A DNA stretch of 64,000 nucleotides from Acinetobacter genomosp. 15BJ (GTDB taxonomy: Bacteria; Pseudomonadota; Gammaproteobacteria; Pseudomonadales; Moraxellaceae): NCBI RefSeq assembly GCF_000400715.1, contig NZ_KE007350.1, positions 62,001 through 126,000 on the forward strand. Direction: 5' to 3'. Each line of letters opens with the position of its first letter. Position 1 is the stretch's first letter. Made by a program: the position numbers and the translations under genes. Under the pieces are notes generated by a model. It searched no databases. It was not told the DNA's origin and saw only the letters and a list, made by a program, of their open reading frames with translations. Positions 7,657 through 17,188 of the stretch are shown here, one piece after another.

Positions 7657-8656
7657 TTCCTAATTTCTGAAGAACTAAACTTAAATCAATAGACTGGTTT
7701 ATAAAGGGTGTTAAATCTATTTCATATTTAGCATGTCTTATATTTACAGCGATATTCCCAGGTACTAATCGTGGAAAATTTTCATCAACCAACCAAAAAA
7801 ACGAGTTTTCAGTTTTAAATTTACGGATATAGTTTTCTTTCTCACTTTCCAGATATCCAATTCTCAACAAAAGGTTATTAAACCTAGAAAGTTCAGCTGG
7901 ATAATCATTTAACTGCTCACGAATTAAATTAATTCGTTCAGTTAATGTTTTACCTACTGAATTTAGAGAAAAACGATAGCCATTTAAAAATAGTGGTGAT
8001 TTCTCACTATCATCTAATTGTTCGAGTGAATTAATTTTTGCAACAAAACCTTGATTTGATAATGTACTTTTAGTTTCTATAGCACCAGAACCCATTTCAA
8101 AGTCTTTTAGGCCATCCAGAGGCCCTTTCCAAGCATTTAATACTTCTGAGATAGGTAGATTTAAGGAAATTAAACTCAATATTACCTCTAACTCCCCTAT
8201 TAAACCTAATTCCGCCTCCTGAGAGAGCTCTCGCTCCCCTTTCGACATAAAAGAAAGCCAAGCATAAATTCTATTAATAAATACAGAAACTAGTTTATTT
8301 TCATTCAAGTCCTGATATTGGATTATTGTGTTACATACATCCACAATCATCTTTGTGAATAAGTCCAGATCACCATCTACTTGCCGTACAAGAGCAAAAC
8401 CTTTTCTTGCCGCCTCATTAAACCTTTGTACCCTAAAACCTTGAGCTATAGGTAAGGTAATCCTTGATTCGAGAATCTGGGAGTAATTGATATCCAGAAA
8501 AATTGCTTCCTCACGTTTTAAAAGATTGTAACTTGCCAACAAAGACCAATTATTATGTTTATATAGAGGAAAAGTAACCCATCCCTCCTGATTATCTGTT
8601 GAAGATAAAGCTTTCCAAGCTACTAATATCTGTTGTTGATCAATTTGCAGCCCCAT
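7634..8656 (-). CDS. PD-(D/E)XK motif protein, putative nuclease subunit
   Basis: The best start is ATG 8656, with GGGAGA seven bases upstream, giving 340 residues; a TTG at 8674 would add six. The nuclease-like motif is visible as KDFEMGSGAIETKS (about residues 184-197 from ATG), that is Asp...Glu-x-Lys, preceded by a conserved Glu in GLIGELEVI. This family is known as the PD-(D/E)XK motif protein that accompanies Z1 and AIPR genes. It overlaps the Z1 gene by 17 bp and the AIPR gene by about 14-23 bp, so the three are translationally coupled. It is probably the DNA-cutting subunit, by inference. Confidence 0.85.
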   Translation of the reverse strand: MGLQIDQQQILVAWKALSSTDNQEGWVTFPLYKHNNWSLLASYNLLKREEAIFLDINYSQILESRITLPIAQGFRVQRFNEAARKGFALVRQVDGDLDLFTKMIVDVCNTIIQYQDLNENKLVSVFINRIYAWLSFMSKGERELSQEAELGLIGELEVILSLISLNLPISEVLNAWKGPLDGLKDFEMGSGAIETKSTLSNQGFVAKINSLEQLDDSEKSPLFLNGYRFSLNSVGKTLTERINLIREQLNDYPAELSRFNNLLLRIGYLESEKENYIRKFKTENSFFWLVDENFPRLVPGNIAVNIRHAKYEIDLTPFINQSIDLSLVLQKLGIGNCGIN

Positions 8657-11465
8657 AGAGGTTCTCCCATTCAATATTGTTTACTTTATATTCAACTTTT
8701 TTATCTAAATTACTGTAAGGAAAACTGCATGCAAAACCTACATAAGGTATTTCTTTCACCTCAGAAAGTTTAGAGTCTTCTGGCAAATATATAATTAATA
8801 AACCTGTTTCTGGTCTATTTTTACCACGAACAAGACGACAACTAATTCCACTAGGATAATTATTATTTTTTTCAGCTCCCTCTTCTTTGTGTTGGGAAGC
8901 AATTTCCAATGCTTCAGCCCATTCATCTGGGTTCAAATCCAATGCTTCATCACTAGGTGATAATAACCTACGGATTGCATATCTATCCTCATGCTTCCCG
9001 TTACTTTTACGTTCAGCTTTTTTTACTATAATTGAATCCGATAATTGTATAGGTGAACGTGTAATACTTCCTCCCATTAATGCAATATTCCATGATTTTA
9101 ACTCTCCCTGTTCAGCCATGCTTTCAATAAATTTTTTTAACATTTTACTGTTAGCTTTGAGAGATTCTGGATGAGTTTTATAATGATCAAGGAAATCGAG
9201 AATATGTATATGCTCAACGTTTTCCCAATAATAATTATTAGAAGTCGATTTATTATCTGGAGGATTATTACGGAGCCGCATAGGAGTTTTAGATGGTTTC
9301 CCCAAGGTGCTGATCAGGTAACTTAAAGCTTCAAAATTATTTTTTAGAATTTTCTCATCTTTCATAAAGCTTACTGTTTCACTTACAGTTCCACTAAATG
9401 ATAAATATAAAGACTTTGCAGTTCTCATTTTTAGGGGGGACGTAACCATTAATACAGGATGTGACTGCACTTTTAGTCCATAATCTCGTGGTGTACCTCC
9501 ACTATCTACCATAAGATTGAATTCTTCTCTCAATTCTAAAGAGGCATCTGCAATATGTTCAAACCATTCAACTAATTCAGAAGGAGTATAAAGTCGACAG
9601 AGATCAAGATATCCTCCACGATACCCAAACCATCTTCCCATTTGCATTAATGTGTCATACATTCTAGATGCACGTAAAAAATAACTAACACATAATCCCT
9701 CCAGAGTTAGACCACGTGCTAACTTATCACCACCAATAGCAATGACTTTTAATCCCTCTGCACTATCTGCATAATCAAGAGCATCTTTTGCTGTTCCATT
9801 GATCATCCGTACATTTATTTGTTCGATCACCTCTGGCAGAATCTGTTCTATTGTCTCCCAAGTGGGCAAAGATTCAGAACACAAATCAGGTACTTCTTCA
9901 TTCATTGTTATATTGGTAGGAATGAAATCACTTTCCCAAAGTTCTTTAAACCTAGATAATATCTCCTGATTCTCAATTTTTCTAATTAGTCTCTGACTTA
10001 TTTTTTTTACATATTCATCTACTTTCTCAAATACTTCTTTTTGAACGGCATTAAAACGAGTTACATGAATTAGCATTGATGTATGCTCATCGCCTTGTTT
10101 ACGTACTTGCCGAACTACGCAAGCAATGACAAATGTATCTATTGCTTTTACAAGAGATAAAGGAATACCAAATTCTGATTCATGATAAGGTTTATGATCA
10201 CTTTTATGCTTTATTGGCATCCATCCAGTTAATCCATCATCAGAATTATGATCATCTACCTCATGAATTATTGGTAGCTGATCTTTTCTTATATCGGTGC
10301 CTTCATTAATCCCAAATACTCTAGAAGGGCCAATATAGTTTGAGGGGGCAGCCAGATTCAAAATAAATGATTCTGGAAAGAGATCTTTTCCTTCAAGCTT
10401 TGTTTCCGCGTGTTCATGAATATAGATATTAGCAAATGGTGTAGCTGTATATCCCACATATGCTTTTCGTGTGAATAAATGAAGTATTTGTCTTATGAGA
10501 CTATTAATCGCTTTTGGCTGATAATCTTCATCAGGAATACCAGAATCATTAAATATCTGTTCGCCTGTATCAACCGAAGCATGGTCAGCTTCGTCATCAA
10601 TGATAAGAAGGGGAAGATTTGTGACAATTTTTCGTTTTGTTTCTTGATCAGTTGTATTTGCGACATGATCATGAATCCATTTATGCAGTCGCTTTAAGAC
10701 TGTTTTATTTTTTTTAACAACAAATAACCATGGGCGTTGCTCTGGGCTAATACCAGTACCATTTGCCAGTTTATTATTAAAATCCCCTTTTTCAGTTCTA
10801 TTCGTCACATAATTAGGTCTTGCAACTCCAGAATCAATATTTCCAACTCCAATAATTCTAATTTTATCTGGATCAGGATGTGTTTCATAACCCAAGAAAC
10901 CTTCATCTAAACGCATTTGGGTTTGAGCCCGCAGGTTATTATGCATTCCAGCTAAGACAATAATAATCTTATAACCTGCATCAGCTGCTTTACATATTAA
11001 TCCAGTAAAATTCCCCGTCTTACCTGATTGCACATGACCAACCACTAATCCTCGTCTATCCCAAGGATCAGTTCTTTCAGGGTCCTCAAGTAAACCTAAA
11101 ATAGTATCTGTAGAATCATCCAGAGCTTTTAACGCGATCCATGGCAATTTCTTATCTTGCCATTCTTTATACCGTTGCCAATATTTCCATTCTTTCTTTC
11201 TTTCATTCGTCAACCAAGGAATATGCCCATTATCATTAACTAATATATTATTTTTCCCAATCCATACACTATAACGCCTTATAAGCTCTTCTATAATGTA
11301 ATCTCTATCCAGATTTTCTTTGTATTTAGTATCTAATGAAACAGCTAAATTTATTTTTTCATTTAAAATTTGTGTGGTAATCAAAGATTTGTCTTGTACA
11401 TTAAGTAAAAGAGTTTGAACAATCTGAATAACCTGCTGTTCATTTTCTTTAGATATTTTTGACAT
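8640..11465 (-). CDS. Z1-domain superfamily II helicase/ATPase
   Basis: 941 residues. Helicase motifs in order: Walker A GHVQSGKT (143-150), Walker B-type IDDEADH (289-295), motif III-like GYTATPFA (338-345), then the Z1 region with GGDKLARGLTLEG and QMGRWFGYRGG holding the late helicase motifs. Z1 proteins are described from restriction-modification neighbourhoods next to GHKL (MORC-like) ATPases and endonucleases, where they are thought to move along DNA. The gene is 26 bp downstream of the GHKL gene and overlaps the PD-(D/E)XK gene. All catalytic motifs appear intact. Confidence 0.93.
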   Translation of the reverse strand: MSKISKENEQQVIQIVQTLLLNVQDKSLITTQILNEKINLAVSLDTKYKENLDRDYIIEELIRRYSVWIGKNNILVNDNGHIPWLTNERKKEWKYWQRYKEWQDKKLPWIALKALDDSTDTILGLLEDPERTDPWDRRGLVVGHVQSGKTGNFTGLICKAADAGYKIIIVLAGMHNNLRAQTQMRLDEGFLGYETHPDPDKIRIIGVGNIDSGVARPNYVTNRTEKGDFNNKLANGTGISPEQRPWLFVVKKNKTVLKRLHKWIHDHVANTTDQETKRKIVTNLPLLIIDDEADHASVDTGEQIFNDSGIPDEDYQPKAINSLIRQILHLFTRKAYVGYTATPFANIYIHEHAETKLEGKDLFPESFILNLAAPSNYIGPSRVFGINEGTDIRKDQLPIIHEVDDHNSDDGLTGWMPIKHKSDHKPYHESEFGIPLSLVKAIDTFVIACVVRQVRKQGDEHTSMLIHVTRFNAVQKEVFEKVDEYVKKISQRLIRKIENQEILSRFKELWESDFIPTNITMNEEVPDLCSESLPTWETIEQILPEVIEQINVRMINGTAKDALDYADSAEGLKVIAIGGDKLARGLTLEGLCVSYFLRASRMYDTLMQMGRWFGYRGGYLDLCRLYTPSELVEWFEHIADASLELREEFNLMVDSGGTPRDYGLKVQSHPVLMVTSPLKMRTAKSLYLSFSGTVSETVSFMKDEKILKNNFEALSYLISTLGKPSKTPMRLRNNPPDNKSTSNNYYWENVEHIHILDFLDHYKTHPESLKANSKMLKKFIESMAEQGELKSWNIALMGGSITRSPIQLSDSIIVKKAERKSNGKHEDRYAIRRLLSPSDEALDLNPDEWAEALEIASQHKEEGAEKNNNYPSGISCRLVRGKNRPETGLLIIYLPEDSKLSEVKEIPYVGFACSFPYSNLDKKVEYKVNNIEWENLYGAAN

Positions 11466-11491
11466 AAAATATTTCTCTAAAAATATTACTC

Positions 11492-12985
11492 TTATAAAGT
11501 TGAAATTAGATTTGGATATTTATTAAATGGTTCGGTTGTTCGGAGGCTAATTTTTGCTTCTTCCGGGGATATTCCTTTAATTTCCACCATGTTTTGGTAT
11601 AAGGTTTTTAGAATATCTAAAATTGCTTCTGATGATTCTCCAGAAAATCCTGTTAATGGTGCTTCTTTATTTTCTGCAGTATCTAACCAAATTCTTTGAA
11701 CTGGTACAGTCTCCTCGATAACTCTTAACATAAGTTTTAATTCTGGAAGTAAATTCTCAGATTTATTTAATACGGAATTAATAACCGGATGATCCAAATC
11801 TATTTTATATCTCATCCCATTTTTTGAATGTTCGGCCTTCCATGCTTGCTTGACTTCGGTCTTATCAATCGTAGTTTGAGTAATTTGTCCACGGTTAATA
11901 AAAACCTTGCGCGCCCTATTTCTTGTATTTTCAGCATGACTGGCCAACCATTTCCGTAAATATACTGGTGGTCGTGCAACAGCTTTTCGAATATCAATTT
12001 CCCACTCTTTATCCATTGTATTTGGGATATCAAGCCTTATTCTTGCAAGTTTATGGATTTCATCCTTGACCCATGCTTTTCTTTGGGAATCAGAAGATTT
12101 AAGACCTAACCAGCTACCTGCCACTATTAATCGTTCATTACGATAAACATAGAAACCCTGTTGAGCTATCCACCCATTTGGTCCTTCAGCTATTTTCAAC
12201 TCTTGTGCAGTTAGACGATCCTTATGGGGTAATACATGACATTCAATTTCAATCTGCGTATTTTTAAAAGGCTGAACTGGTGAATTCCATGGTTTTGATG
12301 GATGTCCTGAAAAAAAAGGGTCCCAAGGTTTAATTGCTTTTCCATTTATCCGGATAGTAAGTTTTTCTTTTATTTCCAGATAGCGGTGAAAGACCATAGA
12401 TAAATGAGATTCGATCTGATCTATAAGATTCAACCAGTCATCAACGGTAAATTTTGAAGATACAATTCTATCTAGCTCCTCCCAAATTACCATTGTTCCG
12501 TGACCAGCATGATTTAGATCTTTAGTTAAATCCTCAAGCTCTGGAAACGGGCCTTCCAATAAATGCCACACCCCATCCTGTTGACGGGCTAAGACATCTA
12601 AATCCCATCTGAGACTATGGGTTCCATCCTTGCCACAAGATATTACAGTCAATTTTCTACATTGAGAAAATGAAGCAGTCTTAAGCCCCAAACCAAAACG
12701 ACCCAGATCCTTGGCATCCCTTTGTTCTAATGGACTTCTCCCCCCTAATCTCATTGCTTTATCAATTTCTTCAGCACTCATGCCATTACCATTGTCCCAA
12801 ACAATGACTCGACTCTTTTGACCATCCCAGTTAAAAAGTAAATCAATATGATTTGCATCAGCACTAATACTGTTATCAATAATGTCAGCCAATGCAGTCG
12901 CTGTGTTATAGCCCAACCCTCTTAAAGCTTCGATCATTGCACTTGCTTGTGGGGGGGCATTACGAGATTTAATATGGCTATGCAT
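11492..12985 (-). CDS. GHKL ATPase of the MORC/paraMORC type
   Basis: 497 residues. The Bergerat ATP-binding fold is complete: N-box ALADIIDNSISA (31-42), G1 box WDNGNGMS (63-70) and G2 box GRFGLGLKTAS (95-105). A following S5-like domain is suggested around 210-330. Prokaryotic MORC-like ATPases of this kind were described by Iyer, Abhiman and Aravind (2008) in restriction-modification operons with Z1 helicases and endonucleases. They probably act as ATP-driven clamps on DNA. The start codon lies within the last codons of the sigma-factor gene (8-bp overlap), with GGAAG just upstream, so synthesis is coupled to the sigma factor. Confidence 0.9.
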   Translation of the reverse strand: MHSHIKSRNAPPQASAMIEALRGLGYNTATALADIIDNSISADANHIDLLFNWDGQKSRVIVWDNGNGMSAEEIDKAMRLGGRSPLEQRDAKDLGRFGLGLKTASFSQCRKLTVISCGKDGTHSLRWDLDVLARQQDGVWHLLEGPFPELEDLTKDLNHAGHGTMVIWEELDRIVSSKFTVDDWLNLIDQIESHLSMVFHRYLEIKEKLTIRINGKAIKPWDPFFSGHPSKPWNSPVQPFKNTQIEIECHVLPHKDRLTAQELKIAEGPNGWIAQQGFYVYRNERLIVAGSWLGLKSSDSQRKAWVKDEIHKLARIRLDIPNTMDKEWEIDIRKAVARPPVYLRKWLASHAENTRNRARKVFINRGQITQTTIDKTEVKQAWKAEHSKNGMRYKIDLDHPVINSVLNKSENLLPELKLMLRVIEETVPVQRIWLDTAENKEAPLTGFSGESSEAILDILKTLYQNMVEIKGISPEEAKISLRTTEPFNKYPNLISTL

Positions 12986-15224
12986 TACTTCCTTCCTTCG
13001 TACTCTCTTCTTCTTTCAAGTCTTCTTTTATAAACGTAATAAAAGGTTCCAAATATTCAGAACGTGAAATATGTCTTAATTTTTTTAAAGCTTTTGCTTC
13101 AATTTGTCTGATACGCTCTCGGGTAACATTAAATTGGCTACCCACCTCTTCGAGAGTAAGATCATTATCATCTTTAAGACCAAATCTGAGTTCCAAAATT
13201 TTTGCTGGCCGCTCATCTAATTCAGCCAACTGTCTATAAATTGCTCTTCTTAAGTCAGCTGCCAAGATCACCTCTTCAGGACCCGAAAATGGGCTAATTA
13301 TTTCATTCTCTAAATATGAGACATCATCAAAAAATACTACTGAATTATTAGCACTTATTGCCTTTCTAACATTCAGCTCTGAGCATCCGGCTTTATGTGC
13401 CAGTGATGAAATAGTAACTGGTATACCTTCGTCTTCCAGAGACTTCCTTGCGATTTCAATAGAACTAACTAATTCATACATATGTACAGGTAATCGAATC
13501 AAGCGATTAGTATTAGCTATCGCTCTAGTAATTGATTGTTTTATCCACCAAGTTGCATAAGTTGAAAATTTATAACCAAATTGATAATCATAACGATCAA
13601 CTGCTGTTAATAGCCCTATATTACCTTCCTGAATAAGGTCCTCTAATGGCACACCTGATAACACATATTTTTTTGCAAAATAGTTTACTAACCTGAAATT
13701 TGCCTTAATTAGTTTTTCACGAGCTTTTTTATACTTGGTAATAGGATGAATAATTTCTTTAGCATCGATATCAATAAAATCTTTTTCTGCAATTTTTAAT
13801 AATTTGTCTAAATCTTTAATTTTAGGACGTGGAATATATTGATTACTTTCATAAAATTTATTATTAATTCTTAGCTGAATTACAATATCCCAGAAGTTTA
13901 AATTCTCATTATTTTCTCTTATTTCTAAACTATTTCCGTTATCAATTTCACATATTTCATTATTTTTAATTTCATCACTAACACTTGTTTCCTCATCAAC
14001 TTCACTTTCTTCAACAAACAGTTGATTTTCTCCTTTAGTAGAGTAATTCTCAAATATATCAACTACTATTGACCAATAATGAGTAGGTAAATTAGCAATA
14101 TTTTTGGCAAGGACCAACAAAGCAATATTCATTTGCAAGCCAATTCTTTCCTCCTCATCTCGATCAATTAATTCAAATTTTTGGATTTGTGAAAAATAAA
14201 TATTTAATGAGAAAAGATCGCCTTCCAGTTCATAATTCAAGTTAATTAAACTATCTTCAATAAGGCTTTCTGATGGATTAATACCATCATCTTCATAATT
14301 AGCTTCGAACGGCTTAAAGTCTTCTATCAAAACACCCAAATCACCAAACAAATTTAGAATGACAGGCAGTACTGTATCTATATATGTCTCACCAATATCA
14401 ATCTTAATAGCTTGTAATACTTGGCTATATGAAACCATTCCTTTAATGGTACTTTGAATTAACAAATAATATAAATGAGAAAATTCGTCTTTTATATTTA
14501 TTATTCTTTGTTGACTAACAGGTAGATCAATTTCAATATCTGACCAATCAATCGTATCTATATCAAGAATTTGATGATTAACTATTTTATTATAAATTGT
14601 TTCAGCTTCCACCAAGCAAGCTAAGTCATTCTCAGGAACCTCGATTTCTTCATCACTACACCAGTGATCAGACGTATCTAAAGCCCATCCCGCATCAAAA
14701 GATAAATCTTCATCTAATTCAAAATCAAAATCTACTAAGTGACTATCAACCTCCTGTATTAAATTTTGTTCCTTTTCTATTTCTTTACTATCTTCGAACT
14801 CAATAATTGTCGTCTTAAAACTAACTATTTCTTGCTCAATCTTAGATTCAGTAGATTGATTTATAATTTGATCAGAGATTGCTTCTCTAAGAAGATTCGG
14901 GTCACTAGTAGTATTTATTGTCTTATTTTGTACCTCTCGTATAATTTCCTTTATTTTTTCAACACCACTTGCTTCTGCATAATCAATAGCCGACATTCCT
15001 TTTGAGTCGATTAACTCTAAAGAAGCTCCAACTTCGATCAAATACTGAAAAATATCTGGTTGTTTGAAAATTGCAGCTAACATTAAAGCTGAAAGGCCCG
15101 CTGAATCTACCGCATTTAATTGAGCCCCTCTTTCAATTTGTAATTTTACAGCGTCTAAAGCACCAACTTTAATAGTAGCTTTTAGTAAAGGACTCAAAGG
15201 CTTAGTCTTATATGAGATTTTCAT
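12978..15224 (-). CDS. Ankyrin-repeat / RpoD-like sigma70 fusion protein
   Basis: 748 residues, first gene of the defence operon. Residues 12-98 are two to three ankyrin repeats (AVDSAGLSALMLAAIFKQ, then a second unit ending DSKGMSAIDYAEASG). Residues 100-335 are acidic and low in similarity. From 336 a primary-type sigma factor follows: region 1.2 (336-366), a second acidic insert (about 395-440), region 2 (500-585, with YATWWIKQSITRAIA), region 3 (586-650) and region 4 (658-725, with TRERIRQIEAKALKKLRH). The core is close to RpoD, while region 1.1 is absent and replaced. I know of no characterised sigma factor with this layout. It overlaps the GHKL ATPase gene by 8 bp. It probably drives or redirects transcription during defence, by inference. 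Confidence 0.93.
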   Translation of the reverse strand: MKISYKTKPLSPLLKATIKVGALDAVKLQIERGAQLNAVDSAGLSALMLAAIFKQPDIFQYLIEVGASLELIDSKGMSAIDYAEASGVEKIKEIIREVQNKTINTTSDPNLLREAISDQIINQSTESKIEQEIVSFKTTIIEFEDSKEIEKEQNLIQEVDSHLVDFDFELDEDLSFDAGWALDTSDHWCSDEEIEVPENDLACLVEAETIYNKIVNHQILDIDTIDWSDIEIDLPVSQQRIINIKDEFSHLYYLLIQSTIKGMVSYSQVLQAIKIDIGETYIDTVLPVILNLFGDLGVLIEDFKPFEANYEDDGINPSESLIEDSLINLNYELEGDLFSLNIYFSQIQKFELIDRDEEERIGLQMNIALLVLAKNIANLPTHYWSIVVDIFENYSTKGENQLFVEESEVDEETSVSDEIKNNEICEIDNGNSLEIRENNENLNFWDIVIQLRINNKFYESNQYIPRPKIKDLDKLLKIAEKDFIDIDAKEIIHPITKYKKAREKLIKANFRLVNYFAKKYVLSGVPLEDLIQEGNIGLLTAVDRYDYQFGYKFSTYATWWIKQSITRAIANTNRLIRLPVHMYELVSSIEIARKSLEDEGIPVTISSLAHKAGCSELNVRKAISANNSVVFFDDVSYLENEIISPFSGPEEVILAADLRRAIYRQLAELDERPAKILELRFGLKDDNDLTLEEVGSQFNVTRERIRQIEAKALKKLRHISRSEYLEPFITFIKEDLKEEESTKEGSNA

Positions 15225-15354
15225 AATAATCCCGGAAGGTTCAATCTAGACCATCAATTTTTTAATGCTAGTAATCTAGGTTCTTCTAAAATAGTATTAA
15301 TATAGCATCAAATAGTTGAAAAATAATCCAAAAAATGGGAATTACAGACTAAAT

Positions 15355-15383
15355 AGTATAAAAATTTACTAGGAAACTTTTAA
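15355..15383 (-). promoter_or_regulatory. Predicted promoter of the sigma-led defence operon
   Basis: On the minus strand a -35-like TTAAAA (15378-15383) and -10-like TATACT (15355-15360) are spaced by 17 bp, about 130 bp upstream of the sigma gene start. The 297-bp region 15225-15521 between the divergent genes holds no other gene. The encoded sigma factor may itself read this promoter (hypothesis). Confidence 0.45.
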
Positions 15384-15521
15384 TTCACTACTATTGAAAA
15401 GCAAACTGTTATCATTTTAATTACAAGGCTTTATTTAATTTTACCTATCAAGTTTTTTTAAGTCTTGTGCGATTGACAGGACCTGGTATTATGCATGTGT
15501 TTTTTAAGTTATCAGGCTACT

Positions 15522-17057
15522 ATGAAAGATAATGATATTTTAGTAATTGATCTATTCTCTGGGCCAGGTGGACTTGGCGAAGGATTCGCCTCTTACATAG
15601 ATAATAATAAGCATCCTTTTAAAATAGGCATGTCTGTTGAAAAAGATCCACATGCTCATATGACACTAACTACAAGAGCATTTTACAGACTTGCAAAACA
15701 AAAAGGCTGTCTAGATGGTTACTATCAATATTTAAATGGTAACCTTACCAGAGCTGAACTTTTTGAATCATATAAAGAAATTTATGAATCAGCTTTTCAG
15801 GAAACCTTGAAAGGTCCTTCTGAATTAGGTAAAGATAATGACCACATTCATGCTAAAGTAAAAGAGCTAACAGAAAATCATTACGGACCTAAAATTTTAA
15901 TCGGAGGCCCCCCTTGCCAAGCCTATAGTTTAGCTGGACGGTCTAGAAATGCTGGCAATAAAAACTATGTTCCTGAAGAAGATCACCGCCACTTCCTTTA
16001 TAAGGAATATTTAAAGGTTTTATCGATAGCAAAACCTGATGTATTTGTTATGGAAAATGTGAGAGGAATTCTTACTGCCAAAGTTGAGAATCAACTCATA
16101 TTTCCTCAAATTCTTAATGACCTGCAAAATCCTTCAAAGATTACGGGATCAGAAGATTGCCCTTCATATCGAATATATTCCCTTGTGGAGAAAAAAAAAG
16201 ATATAGATAACTCTAGCTCTGATAACATGAATTATCTGATTAGATCCGAAGAATTCGGAATTCCTCAAGCAAGACACCGTGTTATTCTGATTGGCGTGAG
16301 AGAAGATATTAAACAGATACCAGACATCTTGGATAAGAATATTTATCCTAAAGTTTCAGTTAAAGAAGTTATTGGCGATTTACCTAAATTACGAAGTGGG
16401 TTATCAAAAAAACCTGATTCTTATCATTCTTGGAAGGAAGTTATTCTAAAAAATACAGAAACACTAAGCAAATTAAATAATATAGGTGTTGATGTTAATA
16501 AAACAGATCTACAACCATATAAAGATTTAAAAAGAAAAGAAACTGTTCATAAATATAAATCATCGAACCAGTTGCCAGATCATTTGAGAAAATGGACTCT
16601 TGATCCTAAACTGAATATGGTTCTCAATCATGAGACAAGAGGACATATGGAGTCAGATCTGCTCAGATACAGTTTTTGTGCATTATATGGTGAACAGAGA
16701 GGGTTATCACCTAAAGCTGAAAATTTCCCGACTAAGCTTGCTCCACAACACCAGAACTGGAATTCTGGGTCTTATAATGACCGTTTTCGTGTGCAGCTTG
16801 CTCATAAGGAAGCCACCACAATAACAAGCCATATTTCAAAAGATGGTCATTATTTCATTCATTATGATCCAAAGCAATGTCGAAGTCTCACTGTAAGGGA
16901 AGCGGCAAGATTACAAACATTCCCCGACAATTATATATTTGAAGGAAACCGTACTAATCAGTATACGCAGGTTGGAAATGCTGTACCTCCATTTCTTGCT
17001 CGACAGATCAGCAAGATTGTTTTCTCATTATTAAAAAAACATTATAGCGATTTATAA
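15522..17057 (+). CDS. C5-cytosine DNA methyltransferase (Dcm type)
   Basis: 511 residues from ATG 15522, preferred because AGG lies 6 bp upstream; an ATG at 15495 would add nine residues. Motif I is DLFSGPGG (10-17), motif IV GGPPCQAYS with catalytic Cys132, motif VI MENVRG (177-182), motif VIII QARHRVILIG, and motifs IX-X VREAARLQTFPD with VGNAVPPFLA. It transfers a methyl group from S-adenosylmethionine to C5 of cytosine in a target sequence that cannot be read from here. It is divergent from the sigma/GHKL/Z1 operon and is followed by a convergent vsr remnant. It most likely protects host DNA from the operon's nuclease. Confidence 0.96.
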   Translation: MKDNDILVIDLFSGPGGLGEGFASYIDNNKHPFKIGMSVEKDPHAHMTLTTRAFYRLAKQKGCLDGYYQYLNGNLTRAELFESYKEIYESAFQETLKGPSELGKDNDHIHAKVKELTENHYGPKILIGGPPCQAYSLAGRSRNAGNKNYVPEEDHRHFLYKEYLKVLSIAKPDVFVMENVRGILTAKVENQLIFPQILNDLQNPSKITGSEDCPSYRIYSLVEKKKDIDNSSSDNMNYLIRSEEFGIPQARHRVILIGVREDIKQIPDILDKNIYPKVSVKEVIGDLPKLRSGLSKKPDSYHSWKEVILKNTETLSKLNNIGVDVNKTDLQPYKDLKRKETVHKYKSSNQLPDHLRKWTLDPKLNMVLNHETRGHMESDLLRYSFCALYGEQRGLSPKAENFPTKLAPQHQNWNSGSYNDRFRVQLAHKEATTITSHISKDGHYFIHYDPKQCRSLTVREAARLQTFPDNYIFEGNRTNQYTQVGNAVPPFLARQISKIVFSLLKKHYSDL

Positions 17058-17063
17058 AAACTA

Positions 17064-17103
17064 AATTCTGATGTTCAGTCAATAATGCCTGAACATCAGA
17101 ATT
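17064..17103. terminator. Bidirectional hairpin between the methyltransferase and vsr
   Basis: AATTCTGATGTTCAG (17064-17078) and its exact complement (17089-17103) make a 15-bp perfect stem with a 10-base loop between two convergent genes. There is no long T-run on either side, so it may act as a moderate terminator or a transcript stabiliser. Confidence 0.7.
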
Positions 17104-17188
17104 GCTAATGAATGAACAGTTCAGAAGCTAGCTTAAATTACTTCAATAAAAGAGCTTTCACTTATTAACTATTCAGAAGTAATATTGA

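Noticed and set aside
8887..9174. Plus-strand frame inside the Z1 gene
   Set aside because: Antisense shadow of a gene with intact helicase motifs.
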